Assembly (NCBI GenBank): GCA_934215545.1
Contig: CAKQAD010000005.1
Location: 12,668 to 76,667 of the forward strand
Direction: 5' to 3'
DNA: 64,000 nucleotides
From: an uncultured Prevotella sp.
GTDB lineage: Bacteria > Bacteroidota > Bacteroidia > Bacteroidales > Bacteroidaceae
The notes under the pieces were generated by a model. The model ran no database searches, was not told the DNA's origin, and saw only the letters and a program-made list of their open reading frames with translations. A program made the position numbers and the translations under genes. This document shows positions 44,990 through 54,805 of this stretch, one piece after another (within the stretch, counting starts at the first letter, position 1; each line of letters opens with the position of its first letter).

Positions 44990-47446
44990 ATGAATAAAAA
45001 ATCCAATACATCAATACAGATGATTGCCGATTACGAAGGCGATGTTACAAATCTTTTTAATGTCGATGTCACAGGCGAAGTGCCCATTCTTGCCACTCGT
45101 AATATGGCAATGTTTCCAGGCGTAATATCACCTGTGCTCATTGGTAGAAAGCAAAGTCTTAGTCTGCTCAACCATATCCGCAAGTCGCAGGATGCTGTGT
45201 TTGCAGTGGTGTGTCAGAATAATGCTGATGTTGAAAATCCCGGCATTGACGATTTGTTTGCCTATGGCGTATATGCCAAACTGGTGAAGCTTATAGAAAT
45301 GCCTGGGCCAGGCAAGAATATCACAGCCATCATTCAGGGCTTAGGACGCTGCAAACTCAACAATATAACAAGCACCAAGCCTTTCCTCGTTGGCGATGTA
45401 ACACCAGCCATTGAAGAGATGCCACTTCACGACGATACCGAGTTTACGACTGCTATGGCCGACTTGCGCACTATCGCCGTGAACTACATAAAGCAAAACG
45501 AAGATATGCCCGATGAGTCGCAGTTTGCACTCACCAATATCAGTAATGATATCATTGCCTTAGATTTTGTCTGCACCAATCTCCCATTTGAGATTTCCGA
45601 CAAAGCAGAACTGCTTGCCGCCAACTCAATGAAGGAACGTGTCATTGCCACACTGCGTGTGCTCCATAAGGAATTGCAACTGCTTGAACTAAAGCAAAAT
45701 ATACGCACAAAAACACGCGAAGACCTTGACGAGCAGCAGCGCGAATACTTCCTCCAACAACAACTTAAGAATATAAAGGAAGAATTAGGTAATGGCGATG
45801 GCTCTCCAGAACGCAAAGAACTTCTGGCTAAAGCTAAAGGAAAACTTTGGCCAGAAGAGGTAAAGAAAGTTTTTGAAAAGGAACTCGATAAACTCGATAT
45901 GTTCAATCCGCAGAGCCCGGAATACAGCATACAATATAACTATCTGCAAACCATGGTATCGTTGCCTTGGTGTGAATACACTCAAGACAACCTTGACCTA
46001 AAGAGAGCACAGCGTGTGCTCAACCACGACCATTATGGCATGGAGAAGGTGAAGGAGCGTATCCTCGAATATATGGCGGTGCTTAAGTTGCGTGGCGATT
46101 TGAAGTCGCCAATCATCTGTCTCTACGGCCCTCCTGGAGTAGGTAAGACAAGTCTTGGAAAGAGCATAGCCTCTGCCATGAAGCGCAAGTATGTGCGCAT
46201 GTCGTTGGGTGGTTTGCACGATGAGAGCGAGATACGCGGACATCGCCGTACCTATATTGGAGCTATGCCAGGTCGTATTATAAAGAACATACAGAAGGCA
46301 GGTTCTTCGAATCCAGTATTCATTCTCGACGAAATAGATAAGGTGACAAAGAATACAGTCAATGGCGACCCCTCGTCGGCATTGCTCGAAGTGCTTGATC
46401 CAGAGCAGAATAATGCCTTCCACGACAATTATCTTGATGTCGATTACGACCTCTCTAAAGTGCTGTTTATTGCCACTGCAAACGACCTCAACACCATTCC
46501 GCGCCCATTGCTCGACCGTATGGAGTTGATAGAGGTAAGCGGCTATATCACTGAAGAGAAAATTGAGATTGCCAAGCGCCACCTTATTCCACGTGAAATA
46601 GAAAACTGCGGTCTAAATGCCACCACCGACAAGCCATCGTTCAATAAGGCTGCCATAGAAAAGGTCATTGAGCAATACACACGAGAGAGCGGTGTGCGCC
46701 AGCTTGAGAAACAAATTAACAAGGCATTGCGAAAGATTGCCTATAAAAAAGCCGTAGACAGCACACTGCCTAATGAGAAGATAACACCCAATGAAATAGA
46801 AGGCCTACTTGGTAAACCGCCATTCTATCGTGACATCTATCAAGGCAACGACTATGCCGGAGTGGTTACTGGACTAGCATGGACTAGCGTTGGCGGAGAG
46901 ATACTCTTCATAGAGACATCGCTCAGCAAAGGCAAGGCTGGTAAACTCACACTTACAGGTAATCTTGGCGATGTGATGAAAGAATCGGCTGTGATAGCAT
47001 TAGAATATGTAAAGGCCCACATTGATACGCTCAATGTCGATTATCGTATATTCGACAATTGGAACATACACATCCATGTGCCCGAGGGAGCAACCCCAAA
47101 GGATGGTCCTTCGGCTGGTATCACCATTGCCACCTCTATCGCTTCTGCTTTAACGCAGCGTAAGGTGCGTAAGAATACAGCCATGACGGGCGAGATAACA
47201 TTGCGTGGAAAAGTGCTGCCTGTTGGAGGCATAAAAGAAAAGATACTTGCTGCCAAGCGTGCAGGCATCACGGACATCGTAATGTGTCGCGACAACAAGA
47301 AGGATATCGAAGAGATACCAGAGATATATCGTAAGGGCGTGGAATTCCATTATGTAGAAGATGTGCAGGATGTTTGGCGCTTTGCACTCACCGATGAGAT
47401 TGTGGACCATCCCATAGACTTTAAAATAGAAGAAGAAAAGAAATGA
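44990..47446 (+). CDS. lon: ATP-dependent protease Lon
   Basis: An 818-residue hexameric AAA+ protease for damaged and regulatory proteins. N-terminal substrate domain ([23 protein letters not shown]), a coiled coil (~residues 220-300), Walker A in [26 protein letters not shown] as Walker B, and a C-terminal protease domain with catalytic S708 ([12 protein letters not shown]) and K751 ([15 protein letters not shown]), spaced 43 residues as in E. coli. Its stop overlaps the tgt start (ATGA), so lon-tgt-lptG are translationally coupled. The leader carries a hairpin close to the start codon. Confidence 0.98.
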   Translation: MNKKSNTSIQMIADYEGDVTNLFNVDVTGEVPILATRNMAMFPGVISPVLIGRKQSLSLLNHIRKSQDAVFAVVCQNNADVENPGIDDLFAYGVYAKLVKLIEMPGPGKNITAIIQGLGRCKLNNITSTKPFLVGDVTPAIEEMPLHDDTEFTTAMADLRTIAVNYIKQNEDMPDESQFALTNISNDIIALDFVCTNLPFEISDKAELLAANSMKERVIATLRVLHKELQLLELKQNIRTKTREDLDEQQREYFLQQQLKNIKEELGNGDGSPERKELLAKAKGKLWPEEVKKVFEKELDKLDMFNPQSPEYSIQYNYLQTMVSLPWCEYTQDNLDLKRAQRVLNHDHYGMEKVKERILEYMAVLKLRGDLKSPIICLYGPPGVGKTSLGKSIASAMKRKYVRMSLGGLHDESEIRGHRRTYIGAMPGRIIKNIQKAGSSNPVFILDEIDKVTKNTVNGDPSSALLEVLDPEQNNAFHDNYLDVDYDLSKVLFIATANDLNTIPRPLLDRMELIEVSGYITEEKIEIAKRHLIPREIENCGLNATTDKPSFNKAAIEKVIEQYTRESGVRQLEKQINKALRKIAYKKAVDSTLPNEKITPNEIEGLLGKPPFYRDIYQGNDYAGVVTGLAWTSVGGEILFIETSLSKGKAGKLTLTGNLGDVMKESAVIALEYVKAHIDTLNVDYRIFDNWNIHIHVPEGATPKDGPSAGITIATSIASALTQRKVRKNTAMTGEITLRGKVLPVGGIKEKILAAKRAGITDIVMCRDNKKDIEEIPEIYRKGVEFHYVEDVQDVWRFALTDEIVDHPIDFKIEEEKK

Positions 47447-48570
47447 CATTTGAACTACAACATACAGACCCCTGTAGCGATGCACGCACAGGAATAATCA
47501 CCACCGACCACGGACAGATAAAAACACCTATATTCATGCCCGTTGGTACTGTCGGTTCTGTAAAGGGCGTGCATTTTCAGGAACTTCGCGAGCAAGTGAA
47601 GGCACAGATAATCCTTGGCAACACCTATCATCTGTATCTTCGCCCAGGACTCGACACCTTACGCAAGGCAGGAGGACTGCATAAATTCAATACATGGGAT
47701 CGCCCTATTCTTACCGATTCGGGTGGTTTTCAGGTGTTCTCGCTCACTGGCATTCGTAAATTGCGCGAGGAGGGATGTGAGTTCCGCTCGCATATTGATG
47801 GCTCAAAGCACATCTTTACACCAGAGAGCGTGATGGATACAGAGCGCATCATTGGTGCCGACATCATGATGGCATTCGATGAGTGCCCTCCTGGTGAAAG
47901 CGACTATGAATATGCAAAGAAGAGTCTTGGACTCACACAACGATGGCTCGACCGTTGCATAAAGCGATTTAATGAAACAGAGCCCATATATGGTCATCGC
48001 CAGAGTCTGTTCCCCATTGTGCAAGGCTGCAAATACAAAGACTTGCGTCGCGAAGCAGCAAAGTTTGTTGCCGATAAGGGCGCCGATGGTAACGCTATTG
48101 GCGGTTTGGCAGTAGGAGAGCCTACAGAAGTGATGTATGAGATGATAGAGGTGGTGAACGAGATATTGCCAAAAGACAAGCCACGCTACCTTATGGGAGT
48201 GGGCACACCGCAGAATATTCTCGAAGCCATAGAGCGTGGTGTGGATATGTTCGACTGCGTAATGCCTACTCGCAATGGTCGTAATGCCACACTCTTTACC
48301 TACAACGGCACAATGAATATGCGCAATAAGAAGTGGGAACAAGACTTTTCGCCTATCGACCCTGATGGTTGCGATATCGACCGCATACATTCAAAGGCAT
48401 ATTTGCATCATCTCTTCAAAGCACAGGAACTGCTTGCCATGCAGATAGCAAGCATCCACAATCTGGCTTTCTATCTGCGACTTGTCGGCGATGCGCGTAA
48501 GCACATTGAGCAAGGCGACTTCGTACAGTGGAAGCGTAGCATTATTGACAACCTCGGCAGACGTATATGA
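47443..48570 (+). CDS. tgt: tRNA-guanine transglycosylase
   Basis: A 375-residue enzyme exchanging guanine 34 of GUN-anticodon tRNAs for preQ1 on the path to queuosine. GNTYHLYLRPG, LTDSGGFQVFSL (general base Asp), GGLAVGEP and FDCVMPTRNGRNATLF (nucleophile Asp) are intact. The zinc site is altered: the usual C-x-C-x2-C before [RK]AYLHHL reads D308-G-C310-D-I-D313, with H339 kept, so two cysteine ligands are replaced by Asp. I recall similar loss in Bacteroides Tgt. It overlaps lon by 4 bp and lptG by 4 bp. Confidence 0.94.
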   Translation: MTFELQHTDPCSDARTGIITTDHGQIKTPIFMPVGTVGSVKGVHFQELREQVKAQIILGNTYHLYLRPGLDTLRKAGGLHKFNTWDRPILTDSGGFQVFSLTGIRKLREEGCEFRSHIDGSKHIFTPESVMDTERIIGADIMMAFDECPPGESDYEYAKKSLGLTQRWLDRCIKRFNETEPIYGHRQSLFPIVQGCKYKDLRREAAKFVADKGADGNAIGGLAVGEPTEVMYEMIEVVNEILPKDKPRYLMGVGTPQNILEAIERGVDMFDCVMPTRNGRNATLFTYNGTMNMRNKKWEQDFSPIDPDGCDIDRIHSKAYLHHLFKAQELLAMQIASIHNLAFYLRLVGDARKHIEQGDFVQWKRSIIDNLGRRI

Positions 48571-49805
48571 AAATGAAAGATATAAAGCACAGGCTTGGAC
48601 AGCTGAAGATGAGCCAATGGCTCTATGCGCATACGCATCGTTTGCGCATGGCATGGGCTTGGCTTGCTGCAAAGCTTGGCTTTGTGAAAGTGCTGGCGGT
48701 GCTTAATCCGTTTCGCTACATTAATATTCTCGACCGCTACATCATTAAGAAATTCATCGGCACATACATTTATAGTATTGTGCTGATAATTTCCATATCG
48801 ATAGTGTTCGATGTTAATGAGAATTTGGCAAAGTTTTCACAATATCATGCACCACTCAAGGCTATTGTGTTTGATTATTACGCCAACTTCGTGCCTTATT
48901 TTGCCAACCTCTTCTCGCCGTTGTTCGTATTTATTGCCGTAATCTTCTTCACTTCAAAATTGGCGGGCAACTCCGAAATCATTTCTATGCTTGCTGCTGG
49001 CGTATCGTTCAAGCGGCTCATGCGTCCTTATATGATTTCATGCGTGTTGATATCGGCTCTGTCGTTCTATCTCAGTGCTTATGTCATACCTCATGGTACG
49101 GTAGTGAAGCAGAATTTTGAGTCGATGTATAAGAATAAGAAGAAGAATACCAGTGCCGACAATGTAATGCTACAAGTAGACAAAGGCATCATCGCTTATA
49201 TGCAGCATTATGATAATAACCTGAAACGCGGATATGGATTCTCGCTCGACAAGTTCGAAAACAAGAAGCTTATCAGTCATATGACAGCTATGGAGGTGCA
49301 ATACGACACTATTAGCGATTCAAAATATCATTGGACATTGCTAAATTGGAAGATACGACAGTTGCGCGGACTAAAGGAAAATATTACAAGTGGCATGACA
49401 CGCGACACTATCATACAAATGGAGCCTACCGACTTGGTGTATTCAAGAGGACAGCAGGAGACATTCACAAGTCCAGAACTTAAGAAGTATATATCCAAGC
49501 AAATCAATCGAGGCAGCAGCAATGTGGTGCAATATCAGGTGGAATATCATAAGCGTATAGCATCATCGTTTGCATCGTTCATTCTCACCACCATCGGATT
49601 GGCGCTGTCGTCTCGAAAGCGTAAGGGAGGTATGGGTATGTATCTCGGTATCGGTTTGGCACTTAGCTTTGGCTATATCATGTTGCAGACGGTGTGTGCC
49701 ACATTTGCTATCAATGCCAATACGCCGCCAATGCTTGCTGCATGGATACCAAACTTTATATTTGCTGTAGTGGCATATTTCTGTTATCGTAAGGCTCCGA
49801 ATTGA
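48567..49805 (+). CDS. LptF/LptG-type permease of the LPS exporter
   Basis: A 412-residue YjgP/YjgQ family inner-membrane protein that, with LptB, pulls lipopolysaccharide out of the inner membrane. About 45 residues precede the usual family start (NILDRYIIKKFIGTYIYSIVLIISISIVF); they contain basic residues and may be an extension or a start set too early, but the ATG overlapping the tgt stop (ATGA) supports it. Helices then follow in the 3 + 3 pattern with a periplasmic beta-jellyroll between, and GNSEIISMLAAGVSFKRLMRPY is the conserved coupling region. Whether it is LptF or LptG is uncertain. Confidence 0.88.
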   Translation: MKMKDIKHRLGQLKMSQWLYAHTHRLRMAWAWLAAKLGFVKVLAVLNPFRYINILDRYIIKKFIGTYIYSIVLIISISIVFDVNENLAKFSQYHAPLKAIVFDYYANFVPYFANLFSPLFVFIAVIFFTSKLAGNSEIISMLAAGVSFKRLMRPYMISCVLISALSFYLSAYVIPHGTVVKQNFESMYKNKKKNTSADNVMLQVDKGIIAYMQHYDNNLKRGYGFSLDKFENKKLISHMTAMEVQYDTISDSKYHWTLLNWKIRQLRGLKENITSGMTRDTIIQMEPTDLVYSRGQQETFTSPELKKYISKQINRGSSNVVQYQVEYHKRIASSFASFILTTIGLALSSRKRKGGMGMYLGIGLALSFGYIMLQTVCATFAINANTPPMLAAWIPNFIFAVVAYFCYRKAPN

Positions 49806-49855
49806 TGTTTTCTGTAAATTCGGAACTTAAAAATCAAAAAAAATAAACTCAAAAT

Positions 49856-51634
49856 ATGTATTTCGACGAAACACAACTTAACGACCATGTGCTTGATGCG
49901 CTCTACGACATGCGCTTTGATAAATGCACACCGATACAGGAAAAGTGTATTCCCCCTATACTTGAGGGTCGCGACCTTTTAGGTGTGGCTCAGACTGGCA
50001 CTGGCAAAACAGCCGCTTACCTATTGCCAATACTCTCAAAACTCGATGATGGCGGTTATCCGCAAGATGCTATAAACTGCGTTATCATGAGTCCGACACG
50101 TGAGTTGGCACAACAAATAGATCAAGCCATGCAGGGCTTTGGCTACTATCTCTCAGGAGTGAGCAGCGTGGCTGTGTATGGTGGCAACGATGGCAATCGT
50201 TACGATCAGGAATTGAAGAGCTTTCAGATGGGCGCCGATGTGGTTATTGCCACTCCTGGTCGCTTAATCAGTCATATATCGCTTGGTTCTGCCGACTTGA
50301 GCAAAGTTTCGTTCTTTGTTCTCGACGAGGCAGATCGTATGCTCGATATGGGTTTTTCGGAGGATATAAAGATGATAGCAAGTAAGCTTCCTGCAACATG
50401 CCAGACCATTATGTTCTCTGCGACTATGCCTGAGAAGATAGAGGAACTTGCCAAAACATTGCTTAAAAACCCCGTAGAGGTAAAGATAGCTGTCAGCAAA
50501 CCAGCCGAAAAGATAAAGCAGAGTGCTTATGTGTGCTATGAAACACAAAAGATAGGCATCATAAAAGACCTTTTCCGTAAGGGCGACCTTAATCGCGTCA
50601 TTATATTCTCGGGCAAGAAGCAGAAGGTAAAAGCCATCAACCGCACTTTGCAGCAGATGAAGATTAACTCTGGCGAGATGCACTCCGACCTTGAGCAGGC
50701 TGAGCGCGATGAAATTCTCTATAAGTTCAAGACTGGACAGATTGACGTGCTTGTTGCCACGGATATCGTTGCTCGTGGCATCGATATCGATGACATTGCA
50801 ATGGTGGTGAATTTCGATGTGCCTCACGACCCAGAGGATTATGTTCATCGCATTGGTCGTACTGCTCGAGCACAACGCGATGGAGTGGCATATACTTTTG
50901 TTGCCGATGACGAGATTACCAGCTTTAAGCAGATTGAGAAGTTCCTCGGTCGCGAGGTTCTGAAAAACGCACTGCCTGAAGGTCTTGGTGAAGCACCCGA
51001 TTATAATGCTCCTCGTAGCAAGGGGCGCGGTCGTTCTGGACGTAGTGAAGAGCGTAGCAATAGTAAAGGCAAGGGTCGCAGTGGCGAGCGTGGCGGTAGA
51101 AATAATAATGGTCGAGGTGGCCGCAATAAGAGTGCCGACAAGCAAGTTGATGCTACCGACAAGAAGCCTACAACCGATGTCCAGCAAACAGCAGCCATTG
51201 CTCAGAAACCTACCAGTGATAGCACAGAGCAAGCTCCACGCAAGAAGCGTAGCCGCAAACCACGTCGCAAGCCAGTTGATGGCGAGCAGCAAGCTAATGT
51301 CGACAAGCCAGCTAAAACAACAGGTGCTCAGTGTGACAATGCCAATAACGGCAACAACACTAAGGTCACCAGCAAGGACAAGGCTAATGGCAATAACTAC
51401 GATAAAGGCAATGCTGAGCGCAAACCTAAACCACGCAACGACAAGCGTCAGCGTCGCGACAATAGCCAGCGTAATCCTAATGCTCGTCGACAGGGCGGCA
51501 AGCGAGGCGGTGAAGCATCAGCAAAAGATAAGCAGCCAGCTACAACATTACCTGCTGTAAAGCAGTCGACGGGTATTGTCGAGATTTTGAAAAAGCCAAT
51601 AAGTTGGCTTAAGTCGTTGGGCAAGAAGAATTAA
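49856..51634 (+). CDS. DEAD-box RNA helicase with long basic tail
   Basis: A 592-residue ATP-dependent RNA helicase. The core (1 to ~375) has all motifs: PIQEKCIP (Q), AQTGTGKTAAYLLP (I), PTRELAQQ (Ia), TPGRLISH (Ib), VLDEADRMLDMGF (II), FSATMPEK (III), IIFSGKKQKVKAI (IV), ARGIDIDDI (V) and HRIGRTARA (VI). From ~380 to ~570 it is low-complexity, rich in Arg, Lys, Gly, Asn, Gln and Thr (GRGRSGRSEERSNSKGKG and onward), typical of RNA-binding, phase-separating tails, ending in a short amphipathic LKKPISWLKSLGKK. Probable roles: ribosome assembly or cold adaptation. Confidence 0.94.
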   Translation: MYFDETQLNDHVLDALYDMRFDKCTPIQEKCIPPILEGRDLLGVAQTGTGKTAAYLLPILSKLDDGGYPQDAINCVIMSPTRELAQQIDQAMQGFGYYLSGVSSVAVYGGNDGNRYDQELKSFQMGADVVIATPGRLISHISLGSADLSKVSFFVLDEADRMLDMGFSEDIKMIASKLPATCQTIMFSATMPEKIEELAKTLLKNPVEVKIAVSKPAEKIKQSAYVCYETQKIGIIKDLFRKGDLNRVIIFSGKKQKVKAINRTLQQMKINSGEMHSDLEQAERDEILYKFKTGQIDVLVATDIVARGIDIDDIAMVVNFDVPHDPEDYVHRIGRTARAQRDGVAYTFVADDEITSFKQIEKFLGREVLKNALPEGLGEAPDYNAPRSKGRGRSGRSEERSNSKGKGRSGERGGRNNNGRGGRNKSADKQVDATDKKPTTDVQQTAAIAQKPTSDSTEQAPRKKRSRKPRRKPVDGEQQANVDKPAKTTGAQCDNANNGNNTKVTSKDKANGNNYDKGNAERKPKPRNDKRQRRDNSQRNPNARRQGGKRGGEASAKDKQPATTLPAVKQSTGIVEILKKPISWLKSLGKKN

Positions 51635-51662
51635 CCAATATCGGCACTGCTGTGAAAATAAT

Positions 51663-51724
51663 AAAGCGGATTATATCAAGACTCCACATCGTAGGTTGGA
51701 GTGTTTGATGTAATCCGCTTTTTT
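51663..51724. terminator. Bidirectional terminator, helicase / ABC ATPase
   Basis: AAAGCGGATTA (51663-51673) with TAATCCGCTTT (51711-51721), extended inside by ATCAA and ACTCCA pairs with one-base bulges; T6 run at 51719-51724. Confidence 0.88.
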
Positions 51725-51755
51725 CTTATGAACCCTTTTTTATGTTCACCTTACT

Positions 51756-52484
51756 CTACACTTTGAAATACTCTTCGAGTTCGGTAGTGGCTTTGCCATT
51801 AGTATTGTCGAGATCTTTTATTATCACCCCATGTTCGAGAAGAGCTATGCGTGTAGATATGTCTATGGTGTGTTGCAAGTTATGGCTTGACACCATAATG
51901 GTGGCACCCGTCTGTTTGTTGTAGTCGGTGAGCAGTCGCATCAACATGTTCTGACTACTAGGGTCGAGAAAGTTAAAAGGTTCGTCGAGTATCACCATTT
52001 GTGGGTTTGTGAGCAATGCTGCCACGATGCCTACCTTCTGCTTGTTGCCTGCCGACAGATCTCTTATATATTTCTTTTGTCCTGATATCTCGTCGGTCAA
52101 GAATGTGGTAAATGCCTTTAGGCGTTCAAGAGCTTCCTCTTTGCTTATTCCCGACACATGTGCTATGAATTCGAAGTATTCATCGGGTGTCATAAAGTCG
52201 ATAAGGAAACTATTGTCGATGTAGGATCCAGTGTATGGCTTCCAGTCTTCACTCTTAGCAGGATCTATCGGTTCGCCTACAGCGCCGTTGTTATTGGGCT
52301 GGTAGCTTATGTAGCCTTCATCAGGCTTCAATAAGTCGAGCATCAAGCGAAACAGCGTTGTCTTGCCAGCACCATTGTTGCCTACCAGACCAATTATCTC
52401 TCCATGCTTCACCTCAAAGCTGTTTATGTTTACAGCTGTTTTAGTGCCGAAACATTTTTTTATATTGTTAATGGTTATGTTCAT
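51756..52484 (-). CDS. ABC transporter ATP-binding protein
   Basis: A 242-residue ATPase subunit. Walker A VGNNGAGKTT (34-43), signature DLSAGNKQKVG, Walker B MVILDEPFNFLDPSS and the switch His in VSSHNLQH are all intact; the signature is LSAGN rather than LSGGQ. Its form suits export-type ABC-2 systems. No permease gene is adjacent; the gene lies 8 bp after a beta-barrel gene, in an operon with a LysM receptor-like protein. The membrane partner must be elsewhere, or the protein serves as a soluble regulator. Confidence 0.9.
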   Translation of the reverse strand: MNITINNIKKCFGTKTAVNINSFEVKHGEIIGLVGNNGAGKTTLFRLMLDLLKPDEGYISYQPNNNGAVGEPIDPAKSEDWKPYTGSYIDNSFLIDFMTPDEYFEFIAHVSGISKEEALERLKAFTTFLTDEISGQKKYIRDLSAGNKQKVGIVAALLTNPQMVILDEPFNFLDPSSQNMLMRLLTDYNKQTGATIMVSSHNLQHTIDISTRIALLEHGVIIKDLDNTNGKATTELEEYFKV

Positions 52485-52492
52485 AAACTCTT

Positions 52493-53266
52493 TCAGCGTT
52501 TTTTTATATTCTTTGTGCGAGTAATGTCGAAGAGATAGGTAAGCCTGATTACGATATTGCTCAGATTAGATTTTGCAAAATAGTCGCGTTTAGTGTCGCC
52601 ATAGATGTTGCCCAATCCATAGTAGTAGCGTCCCTCGAGCAAGAAGTGTCCCACTCGTGGAATGCTATATTCTATGCCCAATCCTGCAGCAATGCCATAG
52701 TCGAATTTGTTTTCCACGGCCATGGTATCCTGAGCACACGTCTGGTTAGAACGGTCGGTGGTATTGCGGTCGGCATAGTTAAAGTTGGTTTTAGTGCTTT
52801 CGTTGAGCATCAGTCCAAACTGTGGTCCCGCCTTAAAGAAGAATTGCAAACCCTTATATTCTCGTCCCCATGCAAGGTGTGCGAATATAGGAAGCTGAAT
52901 GTAGTTGATGTCGCGCTCGTAAGCCTCGGGCAATCCAGTAACAGCATTAACTACAGGCATATCGTCTACACTCATGATGCGCTCTTTCCATCCCACTTTA
53001 GTGTAGTTTAACTCAGCGGCAATAGAACATATTGTGCTGAAATATTTCTCGCAAGTGTAGCGCATAGACAGTCCGAACATTGTTCCAGTATGGCTGTCTT
53101 GTGTTACCTTCGGCATAAATCCTACGTTGCTTATCACATAGCCACCGCCCACGCCCAAGGCAAAGTCGTTGCGGTGTGAGCCTATTTGTGCGTGTAGGGT
53201 AGAGTGGTGTGCAGCCATGATGGCAAACGTCAGGCATGCAGTGCGGATATAGTTGTTGAAATGCAT
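52493..53266 (-). CDS. PorT-like outer-membrane beta-barrel protein
   Basis: A 257-residue outer-membrane protein with signal peptide (cleavage after THLHA-type residues near 28, HSTLHAQ) and an eight-stranded OmpX/PorT-like barrel pattern: FALGVGGGYVISNVGFMP, GTMFGLSMRYTCEKYFSTICSIAAEL, and a final aromatic strand (IVIRLTYLFDI). PorT takes part in type 9 secretion in Porphyromonas; this family is broad, so that role is not assured. It is 15 bp from the LysM gene and 8 bp from the ATPase gene, in the same direction. Confidence 0.78.
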   Translation of the reverse strand: MHFNNYIRTACLTFAIMAAHHSTLHAQIGSHRNDFALGVGGGYVISNVGFMPKVTQDSHTGTMFGLSMRYTCEKYFSTICSIAAELNYTKVGWKERIMSVDDMPVVNAVTGLPEAYERDINYIQLPIFAHLAWGREYKGLQFFFKAGPQFGLMLNESTKTNFNYADRNTTDRSNQTCAQDTMAVENKFDYGIAAGLGIEYSIPRVGHFLLEGRYYYGLGNIYGDTKRDYFAKSNLSNIVIRLTYLFDITRTKNIKKR

Positions 53267-53281
53267 CTTTTGTTTTTACAA

Positions 53282-54652
53282 TCAGTAAGATATTGACTCT
53301 AAAGAGTGGTTGGTCTTGTAGTGTATGAGCATGAAGCTACAATTTTGCATGCCTCCACCCTTTATCTGTTTAAATTTAAGAGGTGTCTGCAACGGTGTAT
53401 AGCTGTTTTGCGATGATGTGCCCTTGAAGGCCGAGCCATATTTGTTTATGCCACGTATGAAAAATTGTGCGTGGTCGTAGCCCGTGAGTGCAAATCGTGG
53501 CAGCGAAAGGCGCATGTCTTGTTTAAACCATTTGCGATAGGCATTCTCGAGCGAGCGTACTCTCTGTGCCAAGGGATTATAAAAGAATACCGTTGGTATG
53601 TAGGTATCATATTTATGAAAGTATTCCAAATACGCTTTTGTGTACATCAGCCATTCGGTATAGCCAAATAGCGACACCTGAATGTTTGGACTTACCGCCT
53701 TCATTGCATCGATTTTTGCCAAAGCTACATTGAGTTCTGGCGAGCGTCCGGTGTTTAGCACCACCACATTGCTACTGCTTTCGCTAAATGCTTTGGCAAA
53801 CATTTGTTCTGATGATTTCAGGTTGGTGATGCTGTATTTCATACCTGCCGCCTCAAGTTGCTTTCGCAATGCAGAGGTGAAAGGTCCCTTGTCGCTTTTT
53901 GTGTCGTTGCAATCGATGAACACCACATGTCTGCCCTTAAAGCGCTCGGCAAAGGCTGCCACAGATGCTTCGACTATCTGCGTGCTTGGCTGATATACCT
54001 GAAACACATTTTCATTTGTTGTCACATCGTTGGCACTAATAGAGAAAGGTATAATCAATTTGGTGTTGTTGCGGCGGCAGAAGTCGCCGATTGTCTTCAC
54101 CTGTTTAGTGTAAAGCGGGCCAAAGATGATGTCGCAGCGTCGGGCATTATCGTCGGCGATGAACTTCTGTACATCTGCATCAATGTGCACATTCCAAGCA
54201 TATACATTTGTAGAAATGCCTTGCGCGCGCAGACTATCGCATGCCATAAGCACTCCACGATAATACTCTGCCATGCGCTGTCCATCGCCGTCGTTGTTGT
54301 GTAAAGGAAGCATTATTCCCACGTTCACTGCTCCAGCTTGCTTGCGTGTACTTGCAGTTGGAGTTGCTGGTGTGGTGCTTGTAGCTGTGTTTGTGCTTGC
54401 AGCCGGCTTTGCTTCCGACGGTATAGGTATGAGCAGTTGGTCGCCTTTCTTTAGGGTGTAGTCGGCCTTTTGCATGTCTGGATTGGCCTTGAGCAAAGCG
54501 TCAATGCTGATGTTGTATTTCTTGGCGATGCCATAGATTGTATCCTTTTTCTTAACAGTGTATAGGTCTTGCCACTTGGCGGTTTGTGCGTATGCCATTG
54601 TGCTCATAGCCATAACAGCGAGGCACATCAAGACTTGTAACAGACGTTTCAT
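53282..54652 (-). CDS. LysM protein with periplasmic-binding (PBP1-type) domain
   Basis: A 456-residue exported protein. The start is MKRLLQVLMCLAVMAMSTMAYA, a signal peptide; the longer in-frame form covers the promoter. A LysM domain (residues ~30-76, LYTVKKKDTIYGIAKKYNIS) binds peptidoglycan; an Ala/Thr/Pro linker follows; residues ~100-455 have the type I periplasmic-binding fold (VNVGIMLPLHNNDGDGQRMAEYYRG, IIFGPLYTKQVKTIGDF, ALTGYDHAQFFIRG). This resembles LpoA-like activators and receptor-type amino-acid-binding proteins, so peptidoglycan-synthesis control is possible. First gene of a three-gene minus-strand operon; -7 box TACTTTTG at 54699-54706. Confidence 0.85.
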   Translation of the reverse strand: MKRLLQVLMCLAVMAMSTMAYAQTAKWQDLYTVKKKDTIYGIAKKYNISIDALLKANPDMQKADYTLKKGDQLLIPIPSEAKPAASTNTATSTTPATPTASTRKQAGAVNVGIMLPLHNNDGDGQRMAEYYRGVLMACDSLRAQGISTNVYAWNVHIDADVQKFIADDNARRCDIIFGPLYTKQVKTIGDFCRRNNTKLIIPFSISANDVTTNENVFQVYQPSTQIVEASVAAFAERFKGRHVVFIDCNDTKSDKGPFTSALRKQLEAAGMKYSITNLKSSEQMFAKAFSESSSNVVVLNTGRSPELNVALAKIDAMKAVSPNIQVSLFGYTEWLMYTKAYLEYFHKYDTYIPTVFFYNPLAQRVRSLENAYRKWFKQDMRLSLPRFALTGYDHAQFFIRGINKYGSAFKGTSSQNSYTPLQTPLKFKQIKGGGMQNCSFMLIHYKTNHSLESISY

Positions 54653-54769
54653 ATTGCTATGCTTACATTTTGTTTTACTAATTGTGCTTTTATTGTTGCA
54701 AAAGTACATAAAATATATTGTTCGAAGAAATCTTAGCTCATAAATAAAGTTATTAATCAAGTGTAGCAC

Positions 54770-54800
54770 TTTGTCGTCTGCAAGTAATTTTCTAACTTTG
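54770..54800 (+). promoter_or_regulatory. Promoter directly at the CHU_C gene start
   Basis: TTTG (54770-54773), 19 bp, TAACTTTG (54793-54800). The -7 box ends 5 nt before the ATG at 54806, so the predicted start of transcription falls on or next to the start codon. Confidence 0.82.
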
Positions 54801-54805
54801 CAGAT

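Noticed and set aside
50264..51292. Antisense open frame (342 codons) under the DEAD-box gene
   Set aside because: It mirrors the repetitive codons of the helicase tail; no domain pattern.
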